Positions 1 to 4,055 of a stretch of 5,222 nucleotides of DNA are shown piece after piece. The position numbers and the translations under genes are program-made. A model generated the notes under the pieces. The model saw nothing but the letters and a program-made list of their open reading frames with translations. It made no database searches and was not told where the DNA came from. The stretch is taken from contig JAEDEU010000116.1 in the NCBI GenBank assembly GCA_016293155.1, positions 1 to 5,222 on the forward strand, read 5' to 3'. The stretch comes from Clostridiaceae bacterium. GTDB lineage: Bacteria; Bacillota; Clostridia; Oscillospirales; Butyricicoccaceae. Position 1 is the stretch's first letter. Each line of letters begins with the position of its first letter.

Positions 1-118
1 CCCACCGGCTCTATTGCTTCCTGCCGGTGCCGACAGACCGATTTTGCGCGGCCGGCCCGCCCAAATCATAATAACCGCCCTCTGTTATACTCAGAGGATA
101 ATTTCCCCAGACAGCAGA
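1..118. other. Unassigned left edge, no recognisable gene
   Basis: I see no gene here that I can identify. In most Firmicutes rnpA (RNase P protein) follows rpmH closely on the same strand. On the minus strand an ATG at 67-69, preceded by an AGAGGG-like ribosome site, opens a 23-codon frame to the window edge (begins MIWAGRPRKIGLS), but it does not resemble the start of RnpA. Small inverted repeats are visible: CACCGGC/GCCGGTG at 3-9 and 23-29, and CCTCTG/CAGAGG at 79-84 and 92-97. The stretch could be spacer, the start of an unrecognised gene, or the edge of a structured RNA lying mostly outside the window. Confidence 0.4.
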
Positions 119-149
119 AATGGACCGGCATATGAAAATGCGGTCCATT
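119..149 (-). terminator. Probable rpmH terminator
   Basis: A perfect 9-bp inverted repeat (AATGGACCG at 119-127, CGGTCCATT at 141-149) lies 24 nt past the rpmH stop codon. On the minus strand it is followed by a moderately U-rich stretch (TTTCTGCTGTCT). The stem is strong but the U-tract is imperfect, so termination may be partial. In the plus direction the trailing sequence is slightly less suitable. If it works, rpmH is transcribed alone or mostly alone. Confidence 0.55.
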
Positions 150-173
150 GTTGCGTTCTTGGAATGATGTCAA

Positions 174-308
174 TTACAGGCTGAGCTGCTTTCTGCCGCG
201 GGAACGGCGGCGAGCCAGAACCTTTCTGCCGTTAGCAGTAGACATTCTCTTGCGGAAGCCGTGCACCTTGCTGCGCTGACGCTTCTTCGGCTGGTAAGTT
301 CTCTTCAT
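174..308 (-). CDS. rpmH: 50S ribosomal protein L34
   Basis: L34 is a small, very basic protein of the large ribosomal subunit that binds 23S rRNA. The 44-residue product begins MKRTYQPKKRQRSKVHGFRK and continues with RMSTANGRKVLARRR, ending GRKQLSL. This is the family signature: the KRTYQP start, the HGFRxRM block and the GRxVLxxRRxxGR block, at the standard length of 44 residues. Start choice is supported by a strong GGAGGTG ribosome site at 317-323 on the minus strand, about 8 nt before the ATG. The gene points away from dnaA, as is usual at Firmicute origins, and so is read in the direction of fork movement. It has its own promoter at 448-477 and a likely terminator at 119-149. The sequence shows no frameshift or truncation. 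Identity is certain from the translation. Confidence 0.98.
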   Translation of the reverse strand: MKRTYQPKKRQRSKVHGFRKRMSTANGRKVLARRRSRGRKQLSL

Positions 309-447
309 ATCGTCTGCACCTCCAATTCAAAAAAATTGTGTTTCATGCGGACACCGGCACAGGTCCGAACATCGGGCGCATGCCGCTGTCTGCCTGAGAG
401 CAGCCTGTCCGCTGCTTAAATGTACATAGCGGTAATGTACAGCTTAC
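309..447 (-). promoter_or_regulatory. Long 5' leader of rpmH
   Basis: From the predicted start site near 441-445 to the rpmH ATG there are about 133 untranslated bases, long for a 135-bp gene. The 5' end forms a hairpin TGTACAT/ATGTACA (421-427 with 435-441). A second stem AGCAGC/GCTGCT lies at 399-404 with 411-416. The last part is A/T-rich and leads into the GGAGGTG ribosome site. The leader could carry autoregulation by a ribosomal protein or only confer mRNA stability. I recognise no named leader family, and no convincing upstream reading frame is present. Confidence 0.45.
421..441. repeat. Palindrome at the rpmH transcription start
   Basis: TGTACAT (421-427) and ATGTACA (435-441) are a perfect 7-bp inverted repeat with a 7-base centre. 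It lies at the predicted first bases of the rpmH transcript. It could be a 5'-terminal RNA hairpin that protects the message, or a DNA operator for a dimeric repressor. The sequence alone does not decide between these. Confidence 0.6.
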
Positions 448-477
448 ATTATATACACGGATTCGCCCGATTGTCAA
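448..477 (-). promoter_or_regulatory. rpmH promoter, consensus sigma-A type
   Basis: Read on the minus strand, TTGACA (472-477) and TATAAT (448-453) are both perfect matches to the vegetative consensus, with an 18-bp spacer. The A/T-rich tract just upstream (about 478-495) could act as an UP element. This fits strong, growth-linked expression of a ribosomal protein gene. The start site would fall near 441-445, at the edge of a 7-bp palindrome. Confidence 0.85.
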
Positions 478-520
478 CAAAAATTTTTTATTTTTCGCGT
501 AAATCTTCCTGTGTCTCCGA

Positions 521-549
521 TTGACACTACGCGCCGCGTGAGATATACT
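521..549 (+). promoter_or_regulatory. Promoter of the antisense (antitoxin) RNA
   Basis: TTGACA at 521-526 is a perfect -35 box. It is separated by 17 bp from TATACT at 544-549, a five-of-six match to the -10 consensus. The predicted start is near A556. No reading frame with a ribosome site follows before the terminator at 604-648, so the product is expected to be a small RNA. The promoter lies back to back with the rpmH promoter. Confidence 0.8.
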
Positions 550-592
550 AAAGATACAAAGAAAGAGGCACACCGATGACGGTATGTCCCTC
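550..592 (-). terminator. Toxin mRNA terminator
   Basis: On the minus strand a stem formed by GAGG (592-589) and CATACCG (586-580) with CGGTGTG (575-569) and CCTC (568-565) closes a TCAT loop. It is followed directly by the U-rich tract TTTCTTTGTATCTTT (564-550). In this strand the stem has a G-U pair where the plus strand has an A/C mismatch, so it folds better in the toxin message. The tract overlaps the start region of the antisense RNA, so the two transcripts fully interlock. Confidence 0.7.
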
Positions 593-648
593 AAGTGAGT
601 TTCGTAAACCCGTCCTAAGGTCCAAAATAAGGCGGGTTTACTTTTTTT
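556..648 (+). ncRNA. Candidate type I antitoxin RNA
   Basis: This is predicted as a small RNA of about 93 nt from the promoter at 521-549 to the terminator ending at 648. It has two hairpins: a 5' stem-loop at 565-592 (GAGG plus CACACCG, loop ATGA, CGGTATG plus CCTC, with one C/A mismatch and a 2-nt bulge) and the terminator stem at 604-641. It runs convergently to the holin-like toxin gene and is complementary to the whole toxin 3' untranslated region plus the stop codon and the last codons (638-648). The known type I systems TxpA/RatA and BsrG/SR4 of Bacillus subtilis have this tail-to-tail overlap, in which pairing blocks translation or triggers RNase III decay. The mode of action here is inferred from the layout. 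Start and end are predictions good to a few bases. Confidence 0.75.
604..648 (+). terminator. Antitoxin RNA terminator
   Basis: GTAAACCCG (604-612) pairs perfectly with CGGGTTTAC (633-641), extended in plus-strand RNA by a U-G pair (613/632) and a C-G pair (614/631). Seven T follow at 642-648. This is a classical intrinsic terminator for plus-strand transcription. On the minus strand no T-run follows the stem, so it is one-directional. The stem overlaps the toxin stop codon at 638-640. Confidence 0.85.
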
Positions 649-724
649 CCTGACGCATCAGGGCAATGACAGCAACAATCAATAAACCAATTTGAATCAA
701 ATCGGAATATGTAACATATGCCAT
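638..724 (-). CDS. Holin-like type I toxin, small membrane peptide
   Basis: A 28-residue peptide starting MAYVTYSDLIQIG and ending ALMRQEKK. It matches the pattern of the putative holin-like toxins of Firmicutes (Hol-Tox type, related in design to TxpA and BsrG): a short N-terminus with a VTYSDL-like motif, one hydrophobic helix (about residues 9-23, LIQIGLLIVAVIALM) and a charged lysine-rich tail. Such peptides sit in the cell membrane and, when overproduced, depolarise or damage it. The start is fixed by an extended ribosome site GGGGGTGAT (729-737, minus strand) four bases before the ATG. This is close to the full anti-Shine-Dalgarno complement and typical of the family. It has its own promoter (832-861), a leader of about 100 nt, a terminator (550-592) and a convergent antisense RNA at its 3' end. 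Family membership is recognised from the pattern; toxicity is inferred. Confidence 0.85.
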   Translation of the reverse strand: MAYVTYSDLIQIGLLIVAVIALMRQEKK

Positions 725-825
725 GCAATCACCCCCATTCCCGATAGATTGAGGGCAATCTTTTTAAAAAGCAGCGCCCTCTGAAAGATCCGAAGGGACG
801 CACCGCCACCGTACTGGTGTACCTC
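725..825 (-). promoter_or_regulatory. Structured 5' leader of the toxin mRNA
   Basis: The predicted leader of about 100 nt contains a nested inverted repeat: GAGGGC/GCCCTC arms (751-756, 776-781) around the 12-bp palindrome CTTTTTAAAAAG (760-771). A CACC/GGTG hairpin lies at 807-810 and 816-819, near the 5' end. A 5-bp pairing CAATC/GATTG (726-730, 747-751) would enclose the ribosome site. Type I toxin messages commonly hide their ribosome site in structure, and this leader could do so. The folding is by eye only. Confidence 0.45.
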
Positions 826-831
826 ATTCTT

Positions 832-861
832 ATCATACCAGATAACAGAAACCTCTGTCAA
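832..861 (-). promoter_or_regulatory. Toxin promoter
   Basis: On the minus strand a perfect TTGACA (856-861) lies 18 bp from TATGAT (832-837), a five-of-six -10 box that is also preceded by TGG, giving an extended -10 element. The start would be near 825. The quality of the promoter suggests substantial transcription of the toxin message, which fits control after transcription by the antisense RNA. Confidence 0.75.
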
Positions 862-863
862 TT

Positions 864-901
864 ACCGCATCTCCCTTCCGCAGGGGGATGCGGTTTTATT
901 T
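864..901 (+). terminator. Strong plus-strand terminator upstream of dnaA
   Basis: ACCGCATC (864-871) pairs with GATGCGGT (887-894). The stem extends inward by a U-G pair and CCC/GGG (873-875 with 883-885), giving 12 pairs around a 7-base loop. TTTTATTT follows (894-901). It is a good intrinsic terminator in the plus direction and poor in the minus direction. No plus-strand gene lies just upstream. It probably stops readthrough from the antisense RNA before the dnaA promoter, or ends an unseen plus-strand RNA. Confidence 0.75.
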
Positions 902-919
902 GACCCTCGACCCTCTGTA

Positions 920-951
920 AAATCCACAGCTGTGGATAACTCTGTGTATAA
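920..951. promoter_or_regulatory. DnaA box cluster upstream of dnaA
   Basis: Three DnaA boxes lie just upstream of the dnaA -35 element. TGTGGATAA at 931-939 is a perfect consensus box on the minus strand. TGTGTATAA at 943-951 has one mismatch, the common TTATACACA form. AAATCCACA at 920-928 on the plus strand has two mismatches. The first and second are fused into a 16-bp perfect palindrome, ATCCACAGCTGTGGAT (922-937). The position next to the promoter suggests autorepression of dnaA by DnaA and one half of a bipartite origin, both known arrangements in Firmicutes. Confidence 0.8.
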
Positions 952-955
952 GTGA

Positions 956-984
956 TTGCATGAGACCGTTTTTTGTGCTATTAT
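956..984 (+). promoter_or_regulatory. dnaA promoter
   Basis: TTGCAT (956-961) and TATTAT (979-984) are spaced by 17 bp, with TGC before the -10 box giving an extended -10. The predicted start is near 991, leaving a leader of about 80 nt that contains a GC-rich hairpin CCCGCC/GGCGGG (1004-1009, 1014-1019). The DnaA box at 943-951 nearly abuts the -35 box, so bound DnaA would interfere with RNA polymerase. Confidence 0.65.
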
Positions 985-1071
985 ATAAGATACCATTCAT
1001 ATCCCCGCCGCACGGCGGGCAAAACAGAGAGAGTACATTCATACCATTCACAAAGACAGAGGGGAAAACAC

Positions 1072-2358
1072 ATGAATCCTACAGAAATCTGGAAAATGGT
1101 CTACGGCCTGCTCGAACAGACCATGCAGCCGGTCACAATGGCGGCATGGTTTGACGACCTGACCGCCGTCCGGTTTGAAAACGATACCTTCGTGCTTCAC
1201 ACACCCACCGTATTCAAGCGCGAAATCATCGAACAGCGCTATGCCGGCAACATCCGCGACGCGCTGAGAGAGCTTTTTTCCGCAGATATCGAAGTGATTA
1301 TCACCACCGGTGAGGAAGAGGTCATCACGGTCAGCGACGACCTGCCGGGCAAGGGCTATACCTTTGAGCAGTTTATCGTCGGCTCATCCAACAAATTCGC
1401 ACACGCCGCCGCAACCGCCGTCGCCAACAATCCGGCGAAAAATTACAACCCGTTGTTCATCTACGGACAGTCCGGTCTGGGCAAAACCCATCTTTTATAC
1501 GCGATTGCATCAGTGATCCGCAAAAACCATCCCTCGTACCGCATCATCTATATCAAGGGCGAGGATTTTACCAACGAGCTCATCAACGCCATCGGAGACG
1601 GCAAGGTACAGGAATTTCGCGACAAGTATCGCCTTGCGGATCTGTTCCTCATCGACGATATCCAGTTCGTCGCGGGCAAGGAGCGCACACAGGAGGAATT
1701 TTTCCATACCTTTAATGCACTGTACGAGGCAAAGAAGCAGATCGTGCTCACCTCCGACCGTCCGCCGAAGGAGATCAACACACTGGAGGACCGCCTGAAA
1801 ACCCGATTTGAATGGGGCCTGCTCGCGGACATCCAGCCGCCGGACTACGAAACCCGCATGGCAATCATCCGCTCCAAGTCGGATTCCATCGGCATCGAGC
1901 TGCCGAGCGAAATCATCAACTATATCGCCCAGACCATCACCTCCAACGTGCGTCAGCTGGAGGGCACGGTCAAAAAAATCAAGGCACTGCACGACCTGAT
2001 GGGACGCGAAATCAATCTGGAGCTCGCCAAGGAAGCAATTGCAGACATCTTTAAGGAGAATCCGGGACTCAATCCGACACCCGAGATGATTCTGCGCGAG
2101 GTATCCAATTATTATTGTATTCCGGTGGAAAAGCTAAAAGGAAGCGGACGCTCCAAGGATATGGTGCTCCCGCGTCAGGTGGCAATGTATCTCGTGCGCG
2201 AGCTGACCAACTTTTCTCTTCCGGAAATCGGCAAGGTGTTCTCGCGCGACCACACCACCGTCCTGCACTCCATCAACAAAATCGAGAACTATCTCAAGAC
2301 CACCACGGATATGGAGCCGATCATCAAAACACTGACCGCCAACATCCGCGGAACCTGA
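1072..2358 (+). CDS. dnaA: Chromosomal replication initiator protein DnaA
   Basis: DnaA binds DnaA boxes, assembles on single-stranded trios as an ATP-bound filament, opens the origin and helps load the helicase. The 428-residue product has domain I (about 1-80), a short linker (about 81-94), the AAA+ domain III (about 95-310) and DNA-binding domain IV (about 330-428). Visible motifs are Walker A GQSGLGKT (132-139), Walker B LFLIDDIQF (191-199), the initiator-specific helix near QEEFFHTFNAL (207-217), sensor 1 LTSDRPP (226-232), the arginine-finger motif RFEWG (245-249), sensor 2 SNVRQLEGT (291-299) and the signature PRQVAMYLVRELT ... RDHTTVLHS (367-400). The start is the ATG behind AGAGGGG (1058-1064); the frame is open upstream, but that extension is not DnaA-like. 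At 428 residues it is shorter than the B. subtilis protein (446). The turn before RDHTTV reads VFS-RDH, one residue shorter than the usual FGGRDH. Confidence 0.99.
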   Translation: MNPTEIWKMVYGLLEQTMQPVTMAAWFDDLTAVRFENDTFVLHTPTVFKREIIEQRYAGNIRDALRELFSADIEVIITTGEEEVITVSDDLPGKGYTFEQFIVGSSNKFAHAAATAVANNPAKNYNPLFIYGQSGLGKTHLLYAIASVIRKNHPSYRIIYIKGEDFTNELINAIGDGKVQEFRDKYRLADLFLIDDIQFVAGKERTQEEFFHTFNALYEAKKQIVLTSDRPPKEINTLEDRLKTRFEWGLLADIQPPDYETRMAIIRSKSDSIGIELPSEIINYIAQTITSNVRQLEGTVKKIKALHDLMGREINLELAKEAIADIFKENPGLNPTPEMILREVSNYYCIPVEKLKGSGRSKDMVLPRQVAMYLVRELTNFSLPEIGKVFSRDHTTVLHSINKIENYLKTTTDMEPIIKTLTANIRGT

Positions 2359-2362
2359 GGAA

Positions 2363-2634
2363 TTATCCGCACAGCCGGCGCATAAATATGTATAAATATA
2401 CGAAAACCGGCCGCGCATACAGCTTATAAATATCCGCTTCTTTTCCACATATTCCTGTGGACTGTGGAGGAAAAACCTGTGGAAAATTCCGCGGCAGGAA
2501 AAGCGGAGTGGATAACCCAAAAAATATCCACAATCGGCTGAGGATAGAAAAAATCCCATCGGACGGGCACTTTTGGGGGTTTTCCACAGAATCCCCATTA
2601 CTACTACTATTACTAAAATTTATTTATTATATAC
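2363..2634. other. oriC: Origin of replication, oriC, between dnaA and dnaN
   Basis: The dnaA-dnaN spacer is packed with DnaA boxes differing from TTATCCACA by one base: TTATCCGCA 2363-2371 (+), TTTTCCACA 2441-2449 (+), TGTGGAAAA 2478-2486 (-), AGTGGATAA 2507-2515 (-), ATATCCACA 2524-2532 (+) and TTTTCCACA 2580-2588 (+). A weaker match is TGTGGAGGA 2463-2471 (-). Next to dnaA, three copies of ATAAATAT (2382-2389, 2392-2399, 2426-2433) form a first AT-rich patch. The last box leads directly into trios and the unwinding element. With the cluster at 920-951 this makes a bipartite origin around dnaA, as in Bacillus. I see no dnaA terminator here, so some dnaA transcription may run into dnaN. Confidence 0.92.
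2580..2634 (+). promoter_or_regulatory. Basal unwinding system: DnaA box, DnaA-trios, AT-rich DUE
   Basis: The box TTTTCCACA (2580-2588) is followed after 9 bases containing CCCC by six trios TTA CTA CTA CTA TTA CTA (2598-2615). On the opposite strand these read 3'-AAT-GAT-GAT-GAT-AAT-GAT. DnaA-trios are the single-strand binding elements described for B. subtilis and found widely in bacterial origins. They guide the DnaA filament from the box into the duplex. The adjoining 2616-2634 tract is nearly all A and T and would be the DNA unwinding element. Order and polarity match the known arrangement, so strand opening is predicted here. Confidence 0.9.
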
Positions 2635-2737
2635 TCTGCTTTTCCCGCAAAATACGCAGGATGTCCGATGTCCGTCGGGAGCAGAAAAAAGCATTCAGTT
2701 TCGTTGCATAAAAGCAACTGAAAGAGAGGACAAACCA
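2635..2737 (+). promoter_or_regulatory. dnaN leader region
   Basis: A TATACT at 2630-2635 could be a -10 box for dnaN, but I find no good -35 box at the right distance, so the promoter is uncertain. The leader can fold: TCTGCT and CCCG (2635-2640, 2644-2647) pair with CGGG and AGCAGA (2676-2679, 2680-2685), and GTTGC/GCAAC (2703-2707, 2714-2718) forms a second hairpin before the ribosome site GAGAGGA (2724-2730). No terminator for dnaA is visible, so dnaN may also be read from the dnaA promoter. Confidence 0.35.
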
Positions 2738-3850
2738 ATGAAATTTTCCTGTGAGAAATCCATTTTGCAAGAAGCCGTCATCACCGCATCACGTGCTGTC
2801 AGCAACAAAAGCAACGTCGCACTGCTGGAAGGTATTCTGATTGCCGCGGATGCAGATGGTCTGACGTTATGCGGCTACAATATGTCCATGGGCATTCGCG
2901 TTCACATCGGCGCAGAGGTCAATGAAACAGGCCGTGCGGTTCTGGGCGCAAAGCTGTTCGGCGATATCATCCGCAAGCTGCCGGACGACATCATTTATGT
3001 CGAGATTGATGACAAGATGGTTGCAACCATCAAATGCGGACGGGCGGTGTTCAATCTGATTACCTCTCCGGCAGAGGAATTTCCGAAGCTGCCGGAGGTA
3101 GAGGACGGAAACAGCCTTGTTCTCAGCCAGAAAACACTGAAATCTATGATTTCTAGAACAATTTTTGCAGTTTCGGACAACGAGAGCAAGCCGATTCACA
3201 CAGGATGCCTGTTTGAGACCGAAGGCGACCGCCTCAATGTGGTTGCGGTAGATGGCTATCGTCTGTCCGTGCGCCGCGAGACGCTGGAGCACGCGCCGGA
3301 GGCGGATGCACGCTTTGTCGTGCCGGGCACTTCGCTGCGTGAGGTCGAGCGCATTCTGACCGAGACGGATGAGCCGGTCGAGATTCTGCCGGACAGTAAG
3401 CATATTATGTTCCATATCGGGGACACGGTGCTCATCACACGTCTGCTGGAGGGCGAATTCCTCAATTACCGCGCGGCGATTCCGGCAAACGGGGATTTCA
3501 ACATCACCGCCAGCGTGCGCGATCTGGTGACCGGCATTGAGCGCGTGTCGCTGATCGTCTCGGAAAAGCTCAAAAATCCGGTGCGCATGAAGTTTGACGG
3601 CTCGCTGCTGTGCATGAGCTGCATCACCGCCATCGGCAAATCCTATGACGAGTGCGTTTATGAGGGAAGCGTGGACGGTCTGGAGATCGGATTCAACAAC
3701 CGCTATCTGCTGGACGCACTGCGCGCCTGCCCGGACGAGACCGTGCGCATTGCGCTCAAGGGCAGCTTGAATCCGATTGTTTTCACTCCGGTGGACGGCA
3801 ATTCGTTCACCTATCTGGTACTTCCGGTGAGGTTAAAGGCAAATGACTAA
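2738..3850 (+). CDS. dnaN: DNA polymerase III sliding clamp, beta subunit
   Basis: The beta clamp is a ring-shaped homodimer that encircles DNA and tethers the replicative polymerase and repair proteins through their clamp-binding motifs. The product is 370 residues, usual for the family, built from three similar domains (about 1-125, 126-250, 251-370). Characteristic stretches are VDGYRLSVRR (171-180), LLEGEFLNYRAAIP (236-249), FNNRYLLDAL (319-328) and the C-terminal FTYLVLPVRL (357-366), which contributes to the partner-binding pocket. The start is the ATG 7 nt after GAGAGGA; the frame is open further upstream, but that part runs through the origin elements and is not clamp-like. The last codons overlap the start of yaaA by 8 nt, indicating one operon with yaaA and recF. 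The reading frame is intact throughout. Confidence 0.99.
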   Translation: MKFSCEKSILQEAVITASRAVSNKSNVALLEGILIAADADGLTLCGYNMSMGIRVHIGAEVNETGRAVLGAKLFGDIIRKLPDDIIYVEIDDKMVATIKCGRAVFNLITSPAEEFPKLPEVEDGNSLVLSQKTLKSMISRTIFAVSDNESKPIHTGCLFETEGDRLNVVAVDGYRLSVRRETLEHAPEADARFVVPGTSLREVERILTETDEPVEILPDSKHIMFHIGDTVLITRLLEGEFLNYRAAIPANGDFNITASVRDLVTGIERVSLIVSEKLKNPVRMKFDGSLLCMSCITAIGKSYDECVYEGSVDGLEIGFNNRYLLDALRACPDETVRIALKGSLNPIVFTPVDGNSFTYLVLPVRLKAND

Positions 3851-4055
3851 TATTGAAATTAAGACGGAATTTATTAAACTGGACGCATTTTTGAAGTTTG
3901 CAGCCGTCTGCGGTACGGGCGGCGAGGCAAAGCTGATGATTGAAAACGGCGAGGTTTTCGTGAACGGAGAGGCGTGCACCATGCGCGGAAAGAAGCTGCG
4001 TCCGGGCGATACCGTGCACGTGGACGGCATGGACTTCGCGGTCGTTTCCGCATGA
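3843..4055 (+). CDS. yaaA: S4 domain RNA-binding protein, YaaA type
   Basis: A 70-residue protein made almost entirely of an S4-like RNA-binding fold. The central block GTGGEAKLMIENGEVFVNGE (24-43) followed by RGKKLRPGDTVHVDG (48-62) matches the YaaA family of Firmicutes found between dnaN and recF; it is unrelated to E. coli YaaA. The family is thought to bind structured RNA, probably ribosomal, though its precise role is poorly defined. Related S4 proteins such as RqcP act on the large ribosomal subunit. The start overlaps the dnaN stop by 8 nt and the stop overlaps the recF start in an ATGA, so translation is probably coupled across all three genes. A weak AAAGG site at 3835-3839 is available. 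Identity rests on both sequence and position. Confidence 0.95.
   Translation: MTNIEIKTEFIKLDAFLKFAAVCGTGGEAKLMIENGEVFVNGEACTMRGKKLRPGDTVHVDGMDFAVVSA

Noticed and set aside
5..40. Minus-strand stem resembling the apical loop of SRP RNA (GGCA tetraloop followed by GGAAGCA)
   Set aside because: The 3' AGCA side matches, but the conserved 5' side of the internal loop does not, about a third of the aligned core differs, and the outer helix lies outside the window. Treated as chance similarity.
343..594. 83-codon frame on the minus strand with a signal-like start
   Set aside because: It runs through the toxin terminator, the antisense promoter, the rpmH promoter and the rpmH leader, has no good ribosome site and no recognisable family.
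656..720. Possible plus-strand promoter TTGAAT (692-697) with CATATG (715-720)
   Set aside because: Only four and three bases match the consensus boxes, and it lies inside the toxin coding region.
973..1071. 33-codon upstream extension of dnaA
   Set aside because: Its start overlaps the promoter -10 region and precedes the likely transcription start; it is not DnaA-like and a good ribosome site supports the ATG at 1072.
1510..1992. Long open frames antisense to dnaA, and similar ones antisense to dnaN and recF
   Set aside because: They mirror GC-rich coding frames, lack ribosome sites and show no family features.
2635..2690. Inverted repeat TCTGCT/AGCAGA considered as a dnaA terminator
   Set aside because: It is followed by A residues, not T, in the plus direction and lies next to the origin; a leader fold is more likely.
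2573..2737. 55-codon upstream extension of dnaN
   Set aside because: It translates the DnaA box, trios and AT-rich element and has no clamp similarity; GAGAGGA supports the ATG at 2738.
3974..4051. 26-codon upstream extension of recF
   Set aside because: It overlaps the coding end of yaaA and is not RecF-like; MRADLLTLRDFRNY is the normal family start.
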